A stretch of 64,000 bases of DNA from Phycisphaerales bacterium (GCA_016709445.1 JADJMV010000004.1:186001-250000), one strand, 5' to 3'. Numbered from the stretch's first letter, positions 45,635-57,968 are shown. The notes: a model not told the origin generated them from the sequence alone. Numbers and translations are program-made.

Positions 45635-45730
45635 CTAGACCAGCTCGAGCACACTCACAGCGACCGCCCGGACGCGGGGCGTCCCTTTGGCTTTGGTCGC
45701 TTTGGTGAGGTGGGTGTGGACGAGGGTCAC
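45635..45730 (-). CDS. Short leader peptide upstream of the lysine operon (candidate)
   Basis: A 31-codon frame, GTG start at 45730 with GGAG nine bases upstream. The peptide begins VTLVHTHLTKATKAKGTPR and ends VLELV. It has three lysines within six codons (positions 10, 13 and 15), all AAA, a codon this GC-rich genome usually avoids. A 6-bp hairpin (45670-45684) begins directly after the last AAA. A strong terminator follows 28 bases after the stop, and then lysW. The order fits transcription attenuation by lysyl-tRNA supply, but it could also be an independent small gene; no homologue is known to me. Confidence 0.45.
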   Translation of the reverse strand: MTLVHTHLTKATKAKGTPRVRAVAVSVLELV

Positions 45731-45995
45731 TGGTTCAATCTCCGGTCGAACTCGATGAAGGTAGCCGCGCCCCGCGGCTTGTCAAGCCGACTCCCCTGGC
45801 ATCGGCCCACATCCCGGCGTGGCTTCAACGATCCCGCCGCGAACGATCGCAACTCTCCACGCTCCCCCTCCGACCGCCCGTTCGCCCGCAACACCCCTTT
45901 GCATGCCCGCCCCCCGCCCGAACCGGCCCAACCATGCTCGCTCCCTCCCGCCGGAATGCGCGCCAGACACGAGTCCTCCCCGATACGCTGACCCC

Positions 45996-47012
45996 ATGAC
46001 ATCCCCGCAGCAGAGGCCGACGCCCGCGCCGCTCGCCCCCCGTTTCGCCGCGATGCACACCCGGCCGGCCCGGTGGCTCGCCCGCCAATACACGCGCCGC
46101 CAACTCCCCGCCGCCTCGCGTGTGCTCCGCGTCTGCGGCGTGCTCTGGCAGCCCTTCTGGAAAGACGCCCCCACCGTCATCACACGCGAGCGACACACCG
46201 GCGCACGCATGAGGCTCGACCTCAGCGACTACTTCCAGCGCATTGCCCACTACCGCGGCTGCTACCACGAACTCGAAATCCTCAACACCGCCGCCGCATG
46301 CGTCCGACCCGGCGACCTCGTCCTCGACGGCGGTGCCAATATCGGCCTCCTCACGCTCTTCTTCTCCCGCCTCGTCGGGCCAAAGGGCTGCGTCGTCGCC
46401 GTCGAACCCGGCCCCCGAGCCCTCGACGGGCTCCGCTGGCACGTCGGGCACAACGCCCTGGACAATGTCCGCATCGAGCCCCTCGGCCTCAGCGATGAAG
46501 CCGCCGAACGCACCTACAAAGTCCCGGACTTCAACAATCTCGGGGCCGGCACACTCGGCCCCACCGCCAAACGGTTCCGCGGCCAGGCGAGAGACCGCCT
46601 GCAGGTCCAGACGCGCCGTGGCGACGACCTTCTCGACCCAATCGACCCGCGCCCGCTCTTCATCAAGCTCGACGTCGAGGGCTTCGAGCTCCGCGCGCTC
46701 CGCGGGCTCTCCCAAGCCATCCGGGCCAGACACCCAGCCATCCTCTGCGAGGTCAACCGCGAGACCCTCGCGCTCAACGGCGCCTCCCCCACCGAGATCG
46801 CCCACCTGCTCGCCGCCGAGGGATACCGCATGTTCGCCCTGAGGCAATTCGGGTTCCTGCGAGGCCACCGCCTCGAGTTCCCCATGATCTCCCCCGACCA
46901 GCTCGACCAGCAACGCGACGTGCTCTTCCTCCACCCCGATTCCGTGCATTGGCGCCGCGCGGCCAGCCGATTCAAAGACATCGCCGCGCTCCCCGATACC
47001 CCGCACAGGTAG
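45996..47012 (+). CDS. FkbM-family methyltransferase
   Basis: A 338-residue SAM-dependent methyltransferase of the FkbM type. The SAM-binding loop is LVLDGGANIGLLTLFFSRLV (about residues 108-127), followed by VVAVEPGPRALDGLRWHVGH. The family's late motif is FIKLDVEGFELRALRGL. FkbM relatives methylate hydroxyl groups on sugars, lipids or antibiotics; the substrate is unknown. The ATG at 45996 is preferred to the longer upstream frame, which is not protein-like. Single gene; 143 bases lie between it and ftsK. Confidence 0.85.
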   Translation: MTSPQQRPTPAPLAPRFAAMHTRPARWLARQYTRRQLPAASRVLRVCGVLWQPFWKDAPTVITRERHTGARMRLDLSDYFQRIAHYRGCYHELEILNTAAACVRPGDLVLDGGANIGLLTLFFSRLVGPKGCVVAVEPGPRALDGLRWHVGHNALDNVRIEPLGLSDEAAERTYKVPDFNNLGAGTLGPTAKRFRGQARDRLQVQTRRGDDLLDPIDPRPLFIKLDVEGFELRALRGLSQAIRARHPAILCEVNRETLALNGASPTEIAHLLAAEGYRMFALRQFGFLRGHRLEFPMISPDQLDQQRDVLFLHPDSVHWRRAASRFKDIAALPDTPHR

Positions 47013-47155
47013 CTCACGCCGTCCCCGACCACCGCCGCCACGACCTCCCAATCCCCTTCCGGCAATCGGGCCCCGTGATTCCCCGCGATCCGCGCCCCAC
47101 GGGACCAGCCGCCTCTTTGGTGTCACGCGCCCGCCGCGGCCGATATCCATTCCCT

Positions 47156-50286
<3,131 letters not shown>

Positions 50287-50457
50287 TCCCGTTCCGGGCG
50301 ACGCATCCCGGCCATCCCCGCCCCCGAGCGGCGACACGGGCCCCCCAGTTCCGGGCGTGCACCGGCCGGACACGGACCGGAGCCGACGCCATCGAAGATT
50401 CTTTGGTTCCGCCGCCGGATCCGTGAACCTCCAGGCCCGACCCACGACCTCCCAGGC

Positions 50458-51009
50458 ATGAGCCGCCCCCAGAGCACCGTGCTCGACGAACTCCTGGTGC
50501 TCCAGAGCCAAGGCGGCGACGCGGAGGCCTGGGCGACCCTCGTCGGCCGCTGGCACGGGCGACTCCTCGCCCGCGCCCTCCGGCTCCTCGGCAATCCCCA
50601 CGACGCGACCGACGCCACGCAGGACGCCTGGGCCTCGATCGCCCGCGCCCTGCACCGCCTCGACGACCCCGCCCTCTTCGGGCCCTGGGCCTACCGCATC
50701 CTCACGCGACGCTGCGCCGACCTGGTCCGCCGATCCCGCCGCCAGCCGCGCTCCGTCTCAGCGCCCGAAGCGACAGCCCAGGGCGCCCGCGAGCACGAGC
50801 CGGACGAGATCGCTTCCCTGCGCGCATCGCTCGACCGGCTCCCGCCGGAGCAGCGCCTCCTCCTCGCCATGCACTACGCCGACGGGCTCGAACTCCGCGT
50901 CATCGCCGAAATACTCCGGGTCCCGGTCGGCACCGTGAAGTCCCGCTTGCACCACGCCCGCGAAGCCCTGCGGGCGCTCCTGCCAGAGAGCGCCCAACCG
51001 AAGGAGTGA
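50458..51009 (+). CDS. ECF-type RNA polymerase sigma factor
   Basis: A 183-residue sigma70-family protein with only regions 2 and 4. Region 2 (about residues 26-88) shows LLARALRLLGNPHDATDATQ and FGPWAYRILTRRCADLVRR. Region 4 (about 118-175) shows LDRLPPEQRLLLAMHYADGL and LRVPVGTVKSRLHHAREAL, the DNA-reading helix-turn-helix. It would direct polymerase to its own promoters under some envelope or stress signal. It is followed four bases later by a small membrane protein, the usual place of an anti-sigma factor. Confidence 0.9.
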   Translation: MSRPQSTVLDELLVLQSQGGDAEAWATLVGRWHGRLLARALRLLGNPHDATDATQDAWASIARALHRLDDPALFGPWAYRILTRRCADLVRRSRRQPRSVSAPEATAQGAREHEPDEIASLRASLDRLPPEQRLLLAMHYADGLELRVIAEILRVPVGTVKSRLHHAREALRALLPESAQPKE

Positions 51010-51013
51010 AGCC

Positions 51014-51391
51014 ATGGATGAGTTCGAACGCAAGATCGCCGAAGCCCTGCGCCGCGAGGACGCCGAACAGTTCGCGAGCCTCGGCGCCGATCAGCCCATC
51101 CACCAGATGCTGTTCGACACCTTCAGGGGCCGCCGACGCTGGATCAACGCCCTCCTGATGTTGCCCCTGCTCGCCTGCTTCGCCGGCGCCGTCTGGTGCG
51201 CCGTGTGCTTCTTCGGGACGAGCGACGTGCACGCGATGCTCGCCTGGGGCTTCGCCGGCATCCTCCTCATGATGGCCGTCGGCATGCTGAAGCTCTGGTG
51301 GTGGCTCGAGATGCAGAAAAACTCGATCGTCCGCGAGGTCAAACGCGTCGAGCTCCAGGTCGCCAGCCTCGCCGCCCGCCTCGCCGAATAG
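51014..51391 (+). CDS. Small membrane protein, probable partner of the ECF sigma factor
   Basis: A 125-residue protein with a polar N-terminal part of about 43 residues, two membrane helices (INALLMLPLLACFAGAVWCA and AMLAWGFAGILLMMAVGML), and a coiled C-terminal segment (EMQKNSIVREVKRVELQV). It starts four bases after the sigma factor stop, so the two are co-expressed. The layout resembles DUF6768-like companions of ECF sigma factors, but it lacks a visible zinc-binding HxxxCxxC anti-sigma motif. A role in holding or sensing for the sigma factor is inferred from position only. Confidence 0.75.
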   Translation: MDEFERKIAEALRREDAEQFASLGADQPIHQMLFDTFRGRRRWINALLMLPLLACFAGAVWCAVCFFGTSDVHAMLAWGFAGILLMMAVGMLKLWWWLEMQKNSIVREVKRVELQVASLAARLAE

Positions 51392-51433
51392 CCGCCCCCA
51401 CTCCGCCTCGCCGTCTCCCCCGCCTCCCCGCCT

Positions 51434-51505
51434 CTTCGTCTCTCCGTCTCTCCGTCTCTCCGTCTCTTCGTCTCTCCGTCTCTTCGTCTCTCCGTCTCTC
51501 CGTCT
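51434..51505. repeat. Octamer tandem repeat array (CTYCGTCT x9)
   Basis: Nine perfect-length copies of the 8-base unit CTTCGTCT or CTCCGTCT in a row, beginning 42 bases after the stop of the small membrane protein and ending just before the convergent SulP gene. The unit matches the array at 29911-29942. Possibly unstable by slippage. It is all pyrimidine on one strand except for the G of each unit. Confidence 0.9.
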
Positions 51506-51515
51506 CTTCCGCCCC

Positions 51516-53279
51516 CTACCCCATTCCCAAATGCCCCCTCGCCACCTCCAGCGCATGCTCCGTGTCGCTGCACAAGTTCTCCTCCCCGAACTTGTCCAGC
51601 AGCCCCGCCTGCGTCATCGCGAACAGCGGCTGGGCGTGCAATCCGGCCAGCAGCAGCCGCGTCCCCGACCTCACGCACTTCTGCCGGAACTCGTCGAGCG
51701 CGTGCATCCCCGTGGCGTCGATCGCCGGCACGTTCTTCACCCGAAGAATGAACACCCTCGGCGCCCGCTCGAACTGCGTCAGCGTGTCCTTCAGCCGGTC
51801 CGCGACCCCGAAGAAGAAGGGCCCGTTGATCTCAAACATCTCGACCCCGTGCGGGATCCGCCGGTGCCTCTGCTCCTCGGCCGCGATCCGCGCCGACTCC
51901 GCCTCGTCCCGACCGTTCGCCAGTTCCTCCCGGATCGTCCCGATCGCCGAGACCTCCGCCATCCGCTTCATGAAGAGCATCGAGGCCAGCACCATCCCCA
52001 CCGCCACCGCGACCGTGAGATCGGTCAGCACCGTCAGCCCGAACGTCGTCACCAGCACGATGACGTCGCTCTTGGGCGCCCGCAGGAGCGCCCGGAAGTG
52101 CCCGATCTCCGAGATGTTCCACGCCACCAGGATCAAGACCGCCGAGAGTGACGCCAGCGGGATCAGCTTCGCCAGATCCGCCAGAAGCAGCATGAACCCC
52201 AGCAGGAACACCGCGTGCAGGAGCCCCGCGACCGGGGTCGTCCCCCCGCTCTTGATGTTGGCCACCGTCCGCGCGATCGCCCCCGTTGCCGGCACCCCGA
52301 AAAAGAGCGCCGAACCCACGTTCGCCATCCCCTGCGCCACCAGCTCGCAGTCCGACTTGTGCCTGTACCCCGTCATGCCGTCGGCAACCACCGCCGAGAG
52401 CAGCGACTCGATCGCCGCCAGGATCGCGATCGTCGTCGCCGACGGGAACAGCTCACGCACCAGCGCCCAACTCACGCCCGGCATGTGCGGCGCCGGCAGG
52501 GAGCGCGGGATCCCGCCGAACCGTGAGCCGATCGTCTCCACCGTCCCCCCGTGCGCCACGTCCCAGCCCAGCACCGAGACCACAACCGCGCTGGCCACCA
52601 CCGCCACGATCGCCCCAGGCAGCCGCGGCACGAACCGCCGCAGCACGATCAGCACCGCAAGCGAACCGCCCCCCACCGCCGCCGCACGCCAATCGAAGGT
52701 GTCGATGTGCTGCGCCAGCAGCTGCAGCTTGGGCACGAACTCCGCCGGCACCGACACCGGCGCCCCGTCCGCCCCCACAAGGTGCAGGCCGAGAAAGTCC
52801 TTCAGCTGGCTCGCGACGATCGACACCGCAATGCCCGCCGTAAACCCCGTCGTCACCGGGTAGGGGATGAACTTGATGGTCGCTCCAAGCCGGAAGACGC
52901 CCATCAGGATGAGAATCACCCCCGCCATCAGCGTCGCCGTCGCCAGGCCCGCGTACCCGTGCTCCATCGCGATGCCGAACACGATCGGGATGAACGCCGC
53001 AGTCGGACCCCCGATCTGCACCCGCGAACCGCCGAACGCCGAGATCACCGCCCCCGCCACGATCGCCGTGTACAGACCCATCGCCGGCGGCGTCAGCCAG
53101 GGATGCTCGGCCGCCAGACTGCCCGCGACCGATGCCGGGATCGACGCGATCCCCAGCGCCATCGCCAGCGGGAGCGCGATCACCGCCACCGTCAGGCCGC
53201 CACCCAGATCACCAAAGAACCGCCGGACCGTGTACCCCTCCCGGAGGCACACGACGAGCTTCGGGATATACCGGGACAT
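51516..53279 (-). CDS. SulP-family anion transporter with STAS domain
   Basis: A 587-residue secondary transporter. The SLC26/SulP membrane core has 12-14 helices with family features ALPLAMALGIASIP, QIGGPTAAFIPIVFG and GANVGSALFFG-like residues (GMANVGSALFFGVPATGAIA). A C-terminal STAS domain (about the last 120 residues) includes VFILRVKNVPAIDATGMHAL, the usual phospho-site region. Such proteins carry sulfate, bicarbonate or other anions; the substrate is not readable. The ATG at 53279 (MSRYIPKLV) is preferred over an in-frame start at 53354 that adds 25 hydrophobic residues without support. Confidence 0.9.
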   Translation of the reverse strand: MSRYIPKLVVCLREGYTVRRFFGDLGGGLTVAVIALPLAMALGIASIPASVAGSLAAEHPWLTPPAMGLYTAIVAGAVISAFGGSRVQIGGPTAAFIPIVFGIAMEHGYAGLATATLMAGVILILMGVFRLGATIKFIPYPVTTGFTAGIAVSIVASQLKDFLGLHLVGADGAPVSVPAEFVPKLQLLAQHIDTFDWRAAAVGGGSLAVLIVLRRFVPRLPGAIVAVVASAVVVSVLGWDVAHGGTVETIGSRFGGIPRSLPAPHMPGVSWALVRELFPSATTIAILAAIESLLSAVVADGMTGYRHKSDCELVAQGMANVGSALFFGVPATGAIARTVANIKSGGTTPVAGLLHAVFLLGFMLLLADLAKLIPLASLSAVLILVAWNISEIGHFRALLRAPKSDVIVLVTTFGLTVLTDLTVAVAVGMVLASMLFMKRMAEVSAIGTIREELANGRDEAESARIAAEEQRHRRIPHGVEMFEINGPFFFGVADRLKDTLTQFERAPRVFILRVKNVPAIDATGMHALDEFRQKCVRSGTRLLLAGLHAQPLFAMTQAGLLDKFGEENLCSDTEHALEVARGHLGMG

Positions 53280-53591
53280 GGGTAGGGCTCCGTTCGAGGG
53301 CCCGAACATTACGCCCATCAAAGGAAGGAATGCAATCAGACCAAGCAGTTTCACCGGCGCCTTATCGCGATCGACAGCCCCGCCCCCCTCAGAAGGCAGC
53401 CCCGAACCAATGCGAAATCACCAGCCCGCAGGGGTCCCCACGCCACCGAAATCGCAATTCTGAACCCCCGGTGCGAAATCGGGGCCCCGGGACTCCGAAG
53501 ATATAGTCCAGCCGATAACCCGGGGAAGGGTCCGGGTGCGCCCCATCCAATCCAAACCTTTCCAAAACGAAGGTAGACAAAGGAACGACAG

Positions 53592-55310
53592 ATGAAGATG
53601 AAGACACGCGTGCTCGGAATCCTCTGTGCCGTCGGCACGCTCTCGACCGCCGCCCTGGCGATCCCGCCCGCCCTCGACCATGTTGCCTCCACCTTCCCTG
53701 TCGTCATCGGCGTCCGCGATGTTGGCCACCTCGGCGAGGCGATGAAGCACTGGACCAGTGTCTTCGGCGGAGCCGACGCACAGCAGGGGCTCATGGTCGT
53801 CGACTCCATCATGAACATGGACGGCATCAACGCCGTTGGCTCCGCGGCCATCGCCCTCAACTTCGAGGCCGGCAGCGAGCAGCCCACCCCCGTCGTCGTC
53901 ATCCCCGTCAGCAATTTCAGTGACTTCGTCGAGGGCCTCCAGGGTCATGCCGGCGACGGTGTCGTCGCCATCCAGATCATGGGCGACACCGGCTACGCCA
54001 AGGACATCGGCGGCGGCTTCGCCGCCATGGGTCCCGACCTCGACGCCGTCACCGCCTTCGACGGCAAGGCCGGACGCCTCAAGTCCCACGAGACGCGCCT
54101 CGGCAAGACCGCCACCACCGCCGCCGACAAAGACGACCTCTTCGTCATCGCCGATGTCCAGACCCTCCGCCCGATGCTCGAGCAAGGCATCCAGCAGATG
54201 GAGCAGGGCATGTCCATGGCCGCCATGATGGGCGGCGAAGCCGTCCAGGCCCAGATGGAACTCATGACCAACGCCGCCAAGTCCATCGTCAACGATGGCA
54301 AGACCGCGTTCCTCGGCATGGGCTCCGACGACGCGGGCATCTGGCTCGACTTCGCCGCCCAGTTCACCGACGGCACCGAGACCTCCAAGGTCTTCGCCGA
54401 CCAGGGCAACGCCGCCTCCCTCTTCAGCAACCTCCCCGCAATGGACTACATCGCGGCCTTCGCCTTCGACACCAGCAGCCCCGGCATCCGCGATATCATG
54501 ACCCAGGCCGCCAAGCTCAACCAGGGCATGGGCTTCGGCTCCTCCATGACCAAGCTCGCCGGCCAGTCCGAAGGCCAAGCCCTGGTCATCGGCACGACCC
54601 CCGGCCTCTTCGCCGGCGGCCTCTTCAGCAACACACTCGCCTTCTCCGCCTCCAAGCACCCCGACGCGCTCCTCGACAGCCTCAAGCAGCTCATCACCGG
54701 CATGGACGGCCAGACCCAGCAAGGTCTCAAGTTCACCTCGAGTTTCAAGGAGAACGTCTCCACCATCGGCTCCACACCCGTCCACGCCTACGGCGTCGCC
54801 ATGGAGGTGGATCCCAACGACTCCAACGCCATGATGGCGAGCATGGCCATCCAGCAGATGACCATGATCTTCGGCGGAGAGGCGGGGCCGAAGGGCTTCG
54901 TCGCCACGAATGACAAGGGCCTCTACCAGACCATGAGCCGCAACACCGAACTCATGACCCGCGCCCTGAACGGCGAGGGCGACAACATGGCCGCCAGCGC
55001 CAGCATCGCCTCCGTCGCCGACCACCTCCCCGAGCACCGCACCATGGAGGCCTACGTCAACGTCAAGGGCGTCCTCGACATGGTCGGACCCCTCATGTCC
55101 ATGATGGGCGGGCCCACCCTCGACAACATCCCGGAAAACCTTCACCCCCTCGGCATGAGCCTCTCCACCGGCGCCGGTGGCATGCACAGCCGGATCTTCC
55201 TCCCCGCCGACTTCCTCGACCTCGTCGCCTCCATGAAGAGCCAGTTCGGCGGCGGCGAAGGCGACTGGGAAGACGTCGAGGACGAGCCCAAGTCCAAGCC
55301 CAGGTTCTGA
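53592..55310 (+). CDS. Large exported protein, DUF3352-like
   Basis: A 572-residue exported protein with signal peptide VLGILCAVGTLSTAALA and AAAGGA about seven bases before the ATG. The mature part alternates beta strands and Met/Ala/Gly-rich helices (MEQGMSMAAMMGGEAVQAQM). It resembles the large DUF3352-type proteins common in planctomycetes, often annotated as hypothetical. No catalytic motif and no membrane anchor are visible; the end is acidic and basic (EGDWEDVEDEPKSKPRF). A strong terminator follows, so it is probably a single-gene unit. Confidence 0.75.
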   Translation: MKMKTRVLGILCAVGTLSTAALAIPPALDHVASTFPVVIGVRDVGHLGEAMKHWTSVFGGADAQQGLMVVDSIMNMDGINAVGSAAIALNFEAGSEQPTPVVVIPVSNFSDFVEGLQGHAGDGVVAIQIMGDTGYAKDIGGGFAAMGPDLDAVTAFDGKAGRLKSHETRLGKTATTAADKDDLFVIADVQTLRPMLEQGIQQMEQGMSMAAMMGGEAVQAQMELMTNAAKSIVNDGKTAFLGMGSDDAGIWLDFAAQFTDGTETSKVFADQGNAASLFSNLPAMDYIAAFAFDTSSPGIRDIMTQAAKLNQGMGFGSSMTKLAGQSEGQALVIGTTPGLFAGGLFSNTLAFSASKHPDALLDSLKQLITGMDGQTQQGLKFTSSFKENVSTIGSTPVHAYGVAMEVDPNDSNAMMASMAIQQMTMIFGGEAGPKGFVATNDKGLYQTMSRNTELMTRALNGEGDNMAASASIASVADHLPEHRTMEAYVNVKGVLDMVGPLMSMMGGPTLDNIPENLHPLGMSLSTGAGGMHSRIFLPADFLDLVASMKSQFGGGEGDWEDVEDEPKSKPRF

Positions 55311-55346
55311 CCCCCCCCGCGGGCAGACCCACCATCCGATCTCGCC

Positions 55347-55376
55347 GCGGCCCCGGGGAACACTCCCCGGGGCCGC
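55347..55376 (+). terminator. Rho-independent terminator
   Basis: A perfect 13-bp stem (GCGGCCCCGGGGA with its complement) with a four-base ACAC loop, followed by CCGCTTTCT. It ends the DUF3352-like gene 36 bases after its stop and separates it from folP. Confidence 0.8.
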
Positions 55377-55395
55377 CCGCTTTCTACCCTCCGTC

Positions 55396-56307
55396 ATGCC
55401 CCGCCCCTCCACAAGCTGGCGGATGAGCCCGAAGCGTTCGATCACGCTCGACCGCCCCCGCCTCCTCGCCATCCTCAACACCACCCCCGACAGCTTCTTC
55501 CCCGCCTCCAGGGCCGCCGGAGTCGACGACGGACTCGCCCGCGCCCTCGCCGCGGTGCTCGCCGGCGCCGACGCACTCGATCTCGGCGGCGAATCCACCC
55601 GACCCGGCGCCCGGCGCGTCGACGCCGCCGAGCAGATCGCCCGCGTTGTCCCGCTCGTGATCGCCATTCGTGCATCGCCGCCGCCACTCGCCGAAATCCC
55701 CATCAGCATCGACACGACGCTCGTCGAAGTGGCACGCGCCGCGCTCGACGCCGGCGCCGACGCGATCAACGACGTCTCCGCCGCGATCGAGGGCGGCGAC
55801 GACATGCTCGCCCTCGCCGCCGAACGCGGCTCGGGCCTCATCCTCATGCACCGCCTTCTTCCCCCGGATCGCGACCAATTCTCTGACCGCTACGACGCGC
55901 CGCCCCGGTACGCCGATGTCGCCACCGAGGTGGCCGAACTCCTGGCCGCCCGCGCCCGGGCCGCCACACGCGCCGGGGTCCAACACGACGCGATCCTGCT
56001 CGACCCCGGCCTCGGCTTCGGCAAAACCCCCGAGCAAAACCTCGAACTGGTGCGCAGAACCCCCGAACTGCTCGCCCTCGGATACCCGCTGCTCAGCGCC
56101 GCCAGCCGCAAGAGCTTCGTCGGCCGGGTCGCCAGCCCCGACATCCCCCAGACCGATCCGGCCGATCGTCTCGCGGGCAGCCTCGCGTTCTCCGTCGAGC
56201 ACCTCGCCCGCGGGCTGCGCCTCTTCAGGGTCCACGATGTCGCACCCCAGCGGCAAGCCCTCCTCGCCGCCTGGGCGATCCATGCCGGGGAGGCCCGACG
56301 CGACTAG
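55396..56307 (+). CDS. folP: Dihydropteroate synthase
   Basis: A 303-residue TIM-barrel enzyme that joins p-aminobenzoate to the pterin diphosphate in folate synthesis; the target of sulfonamides. Signatures: LLAILNTTPDSFFPAS (loop 1, slightly degenerate), ALDLGGESTRPGARRV (loop 2), SIDTTLVEVARAALDAGADAIND, ILLDPGLGFGKTPEQN and ASRKSFVGR. The region that normally reads MHMRGTPxTM is replaced by MHRLLPPDRDQFSDR, an unusual substitution near the pterin/phosphate site. The first 15 residues are extra and the true start could be an internal one. Confidence 0.9.
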   Translation: MPRPSTSWRMSPKRSITLDRPRLLAILNTTPDSFFPASRAAGVDDGLARALAAVLAGADALDLGGESTRPGARRVDAAEQIARVVPLVIAIRASPPPLAEIPISIDTTLVEVARAALDAGADAINDVSAAIEGGDDMLALAAERGSGLILMHRLLPPDRDQFSDRYDAPPRYADVATEVAELLAARARAATRAGVQHDAILLDPGLGFGKTPEQNLELVRRTPELLALGYPLLSAASRKSFVGRVASPDIPQTDPADRLAGSLAFSVEHLARGLRLFRVHDVAPQRQALLAAWAIHAGEARRD

Positions 56308-56366
56308 ACTCAGGCCAAGCCGATGGACCTCCCCCCGCCGGGGAGTCGAGTGTGGAAGGAGCCGCG

Positions 56367-56702
56367 ATGGCCAGCGCGAATGTTCTGGAATTCAATACAG
56401 GCAATTTCGAGACCGAGGTCCTCGGCGCCGAACAGCCCGTGCTCGTCGACTTCTGGGCTGAGTGGTGCATGCCCTGCCGCATGCTCGCCCCCACCATCGA
56501 CCAGATCGCCGCCGATTTCGCCGGCAAGGCCAAGGTCGGCAAGGTCGATACCGACGGCAACCAGGAGATCGGCGTCCAGTACGAGATCTCCGCCATCCCC
56601 ACCGTCATCATCTTCAAGGGTGGGCAGCCCGTGCGCAAGTTCGTCGGGGTCACCAACAAGGCCGACCTCGCGGCCGCGCTCAACGAGGCCATGAGCGTCT
56701 GA
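56367..56702 (+). CDS. trxA: Thioredoxin (CMPC active site)
   Basis: A 111-residue thioredoxin. The ATG at 56367 has GGAAGGAG five bases upstream. The active site reads WAEWCMPCRMLAPT (Cys34 and Cys37), with Met in place of the usual Gly of CGPC; the cis-proline loop ISAIPTVIIFKGG and the C-terminal helix are normal. It should reduce disulfides in the cytoplasm. The CMPC variant may alter redox potential or partner choice. It lies between folP and an oxidoreductase on the same strand. Confidence 0.93.
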   Translation: MASANVLEFNTGNFETEVLGAEQPVLVDFWAEWCMPCRMLAPTIDQIAADFAGKAKVGKVDTDGNQEIGVQYEISAIPTVIIFKGGQPVRKFVGVTNKADLAAALNEAMSV

Positions 56703-56731
56703 GCCCGGCTGCCCGCGCGACGGAAGCCCCG

Positions 56732-57826
56732 ATGTCCTACAACGACGGCAGATCGAATCGGAACGGCCTCGCGGACCGCACACTCCGCTGCGGCGTGGTC
56801 GGTGTCGGACGCATGGGCCAGCACCACGCCCGCGTCTACGCCAACGAGCCCGGCTGCGAGCTCGTCGGCGTCGTCGACGCGAGCCTCTCCCGCGCCCAGG
56901 AGATCGCCGACCGGCACGAGACCACCGCGTTCGAGAGCGAGGAAGCCCTGCTCGCCGCGGGCGTGGACGCCGTCAGCATCGCGGTCCCCACGACAGCACA
57001 CTTCCACTCCGCCAGACCCTTCCTCCAGGCCGGCGTCGGCTGCCTCATCGAGAAGCCCCTCGCCGGCGACACCGACACCGCCCACAACATCAAGCAGCTC
57101 GCCGAGGCACACCACGCCGTCCTCATGGTGGGCCACATCGAGCGCTTCAACCCCGTGCTCCGCGCGATGCGCAAGGCCACCGAGGCCGGCCTCAAGGTGG
57201 TCCCCCGATTCATCGAGGTCCACCGCGTCAGCCCCATGACCTTCCGCAGCGTCGACACCAGCGTCGTCATGGACATGATGATCCACGACCTCGACGTCGT
57301 GCTCATGCTCATGGACGGCCAGGAACCCGACGAGATCCAGGCCGCCGGCGTCGCCGTCGTCACCGAGCACGAAGACATCTGCAACGCCCGCCTGACCTGG
57401 CGCCGCCCGCAGGGCAACTGTGTCGCGAATGTCACCGCCAGCCGCCTCGCCCTCAAGACCGAGCGCGTGACCCGCATCACCGGCGAGAACGCCTACATCA
57501 AAATCGACTACGGCAACAAGTCGGGCACCCTCATCCGGCGCACCGCCAACGAGATCCAGATGCGGGAGGTCCGCGAGCAACTCCGCCGCGGCGAGGACCT
57601 GACCAACCTCAAGTGGTCCGAGCTCGTCAATATCGAGCCCCTCACCATCGACGACGCCGAACCCCTCCTCATGGAACTCCGCGGCTTCATCGACGCCGTC
57701 CGTCGGGGCGAACATCCCCCGATCGACGCCGAGGCCGGCTTCGCCAACGTCCGCACAGCCGAGCGGATCGTCCGCAAGGTCCGCGAAACGATGGGGAGCC
57801 CCTCGCCGAGCGGAAACCCCTCATGA
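56732..57826 (+). CDS. Gfo/Idh/MocA-family oxidoreductase
   Basis: A 364-residue NAD(P)-dependent dehydrogenase-like protein. The Rossmann motif is CGVVGVGRMGQHHARVY (about residues 20-36) and the family's EKP motif is CLIEKPLAGDTDTA. The catalytic-region sequence is MMIHDLDVVLMLM with the conserved His-Asp. Relatives oxidise or isomerise sugars and inositols, or act in lipid-A sugar synthesis; context does not settle this. The ATG at 56732 lies 29 bases after the trxA stop. Confidence 0.88.
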   Translation: MSYNDGRSNRNGLADRTLRCGVVGVGRMGQHHARVYANEPGCELVGVVDASLSRAQEIADRHETTAFESEEALLAAGVDAVSIAVPTTAHFHSARPFLQAGVGCLIEKPLAGDTDTAHNIKQLAEAHHAVLMVGHIERFNPVLRAMRKATEAGLKVVPRFIEVHRVSPMTFRSVDTSVVMDMMIHDLDVVLMLMDGQEPDEIQAAGVAVVTEHEDICNARLTWRRPQGNCVANVTASRLALKTERVTRITGENAYIKIDYGNKSGTLIRRTANEIQMREVREQLRRGEDLTNLKWSELVNIEPLTIDDAEPLLMELRGFIDAVRRGEHPPIDAEAGFANVRTAERIVRKVRETMGSPSPSGNPS

Positions 57827-57968
57827 ATCCCCCTCCCGCCGACCTCTTTTGTTCGCGGTGCACCCGCCCACCAGTACACTCATAGTCCCACGGGAGCCCG
57901 CGCCGAGTCGTACCGCGGCCGCGCTCCCTTCCCCCCACCCGGTACGCGTCCAAACGATCGGCAGACAC

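Noticed and set aside
45745..45765. GGTTCAATC near the lysine leader resembling a tRNA T-loop
   Set aside because: No T-stem complementarity and no cloverleaf; the sequence contains the leader peptide's ribosome-binding site on the other strand.
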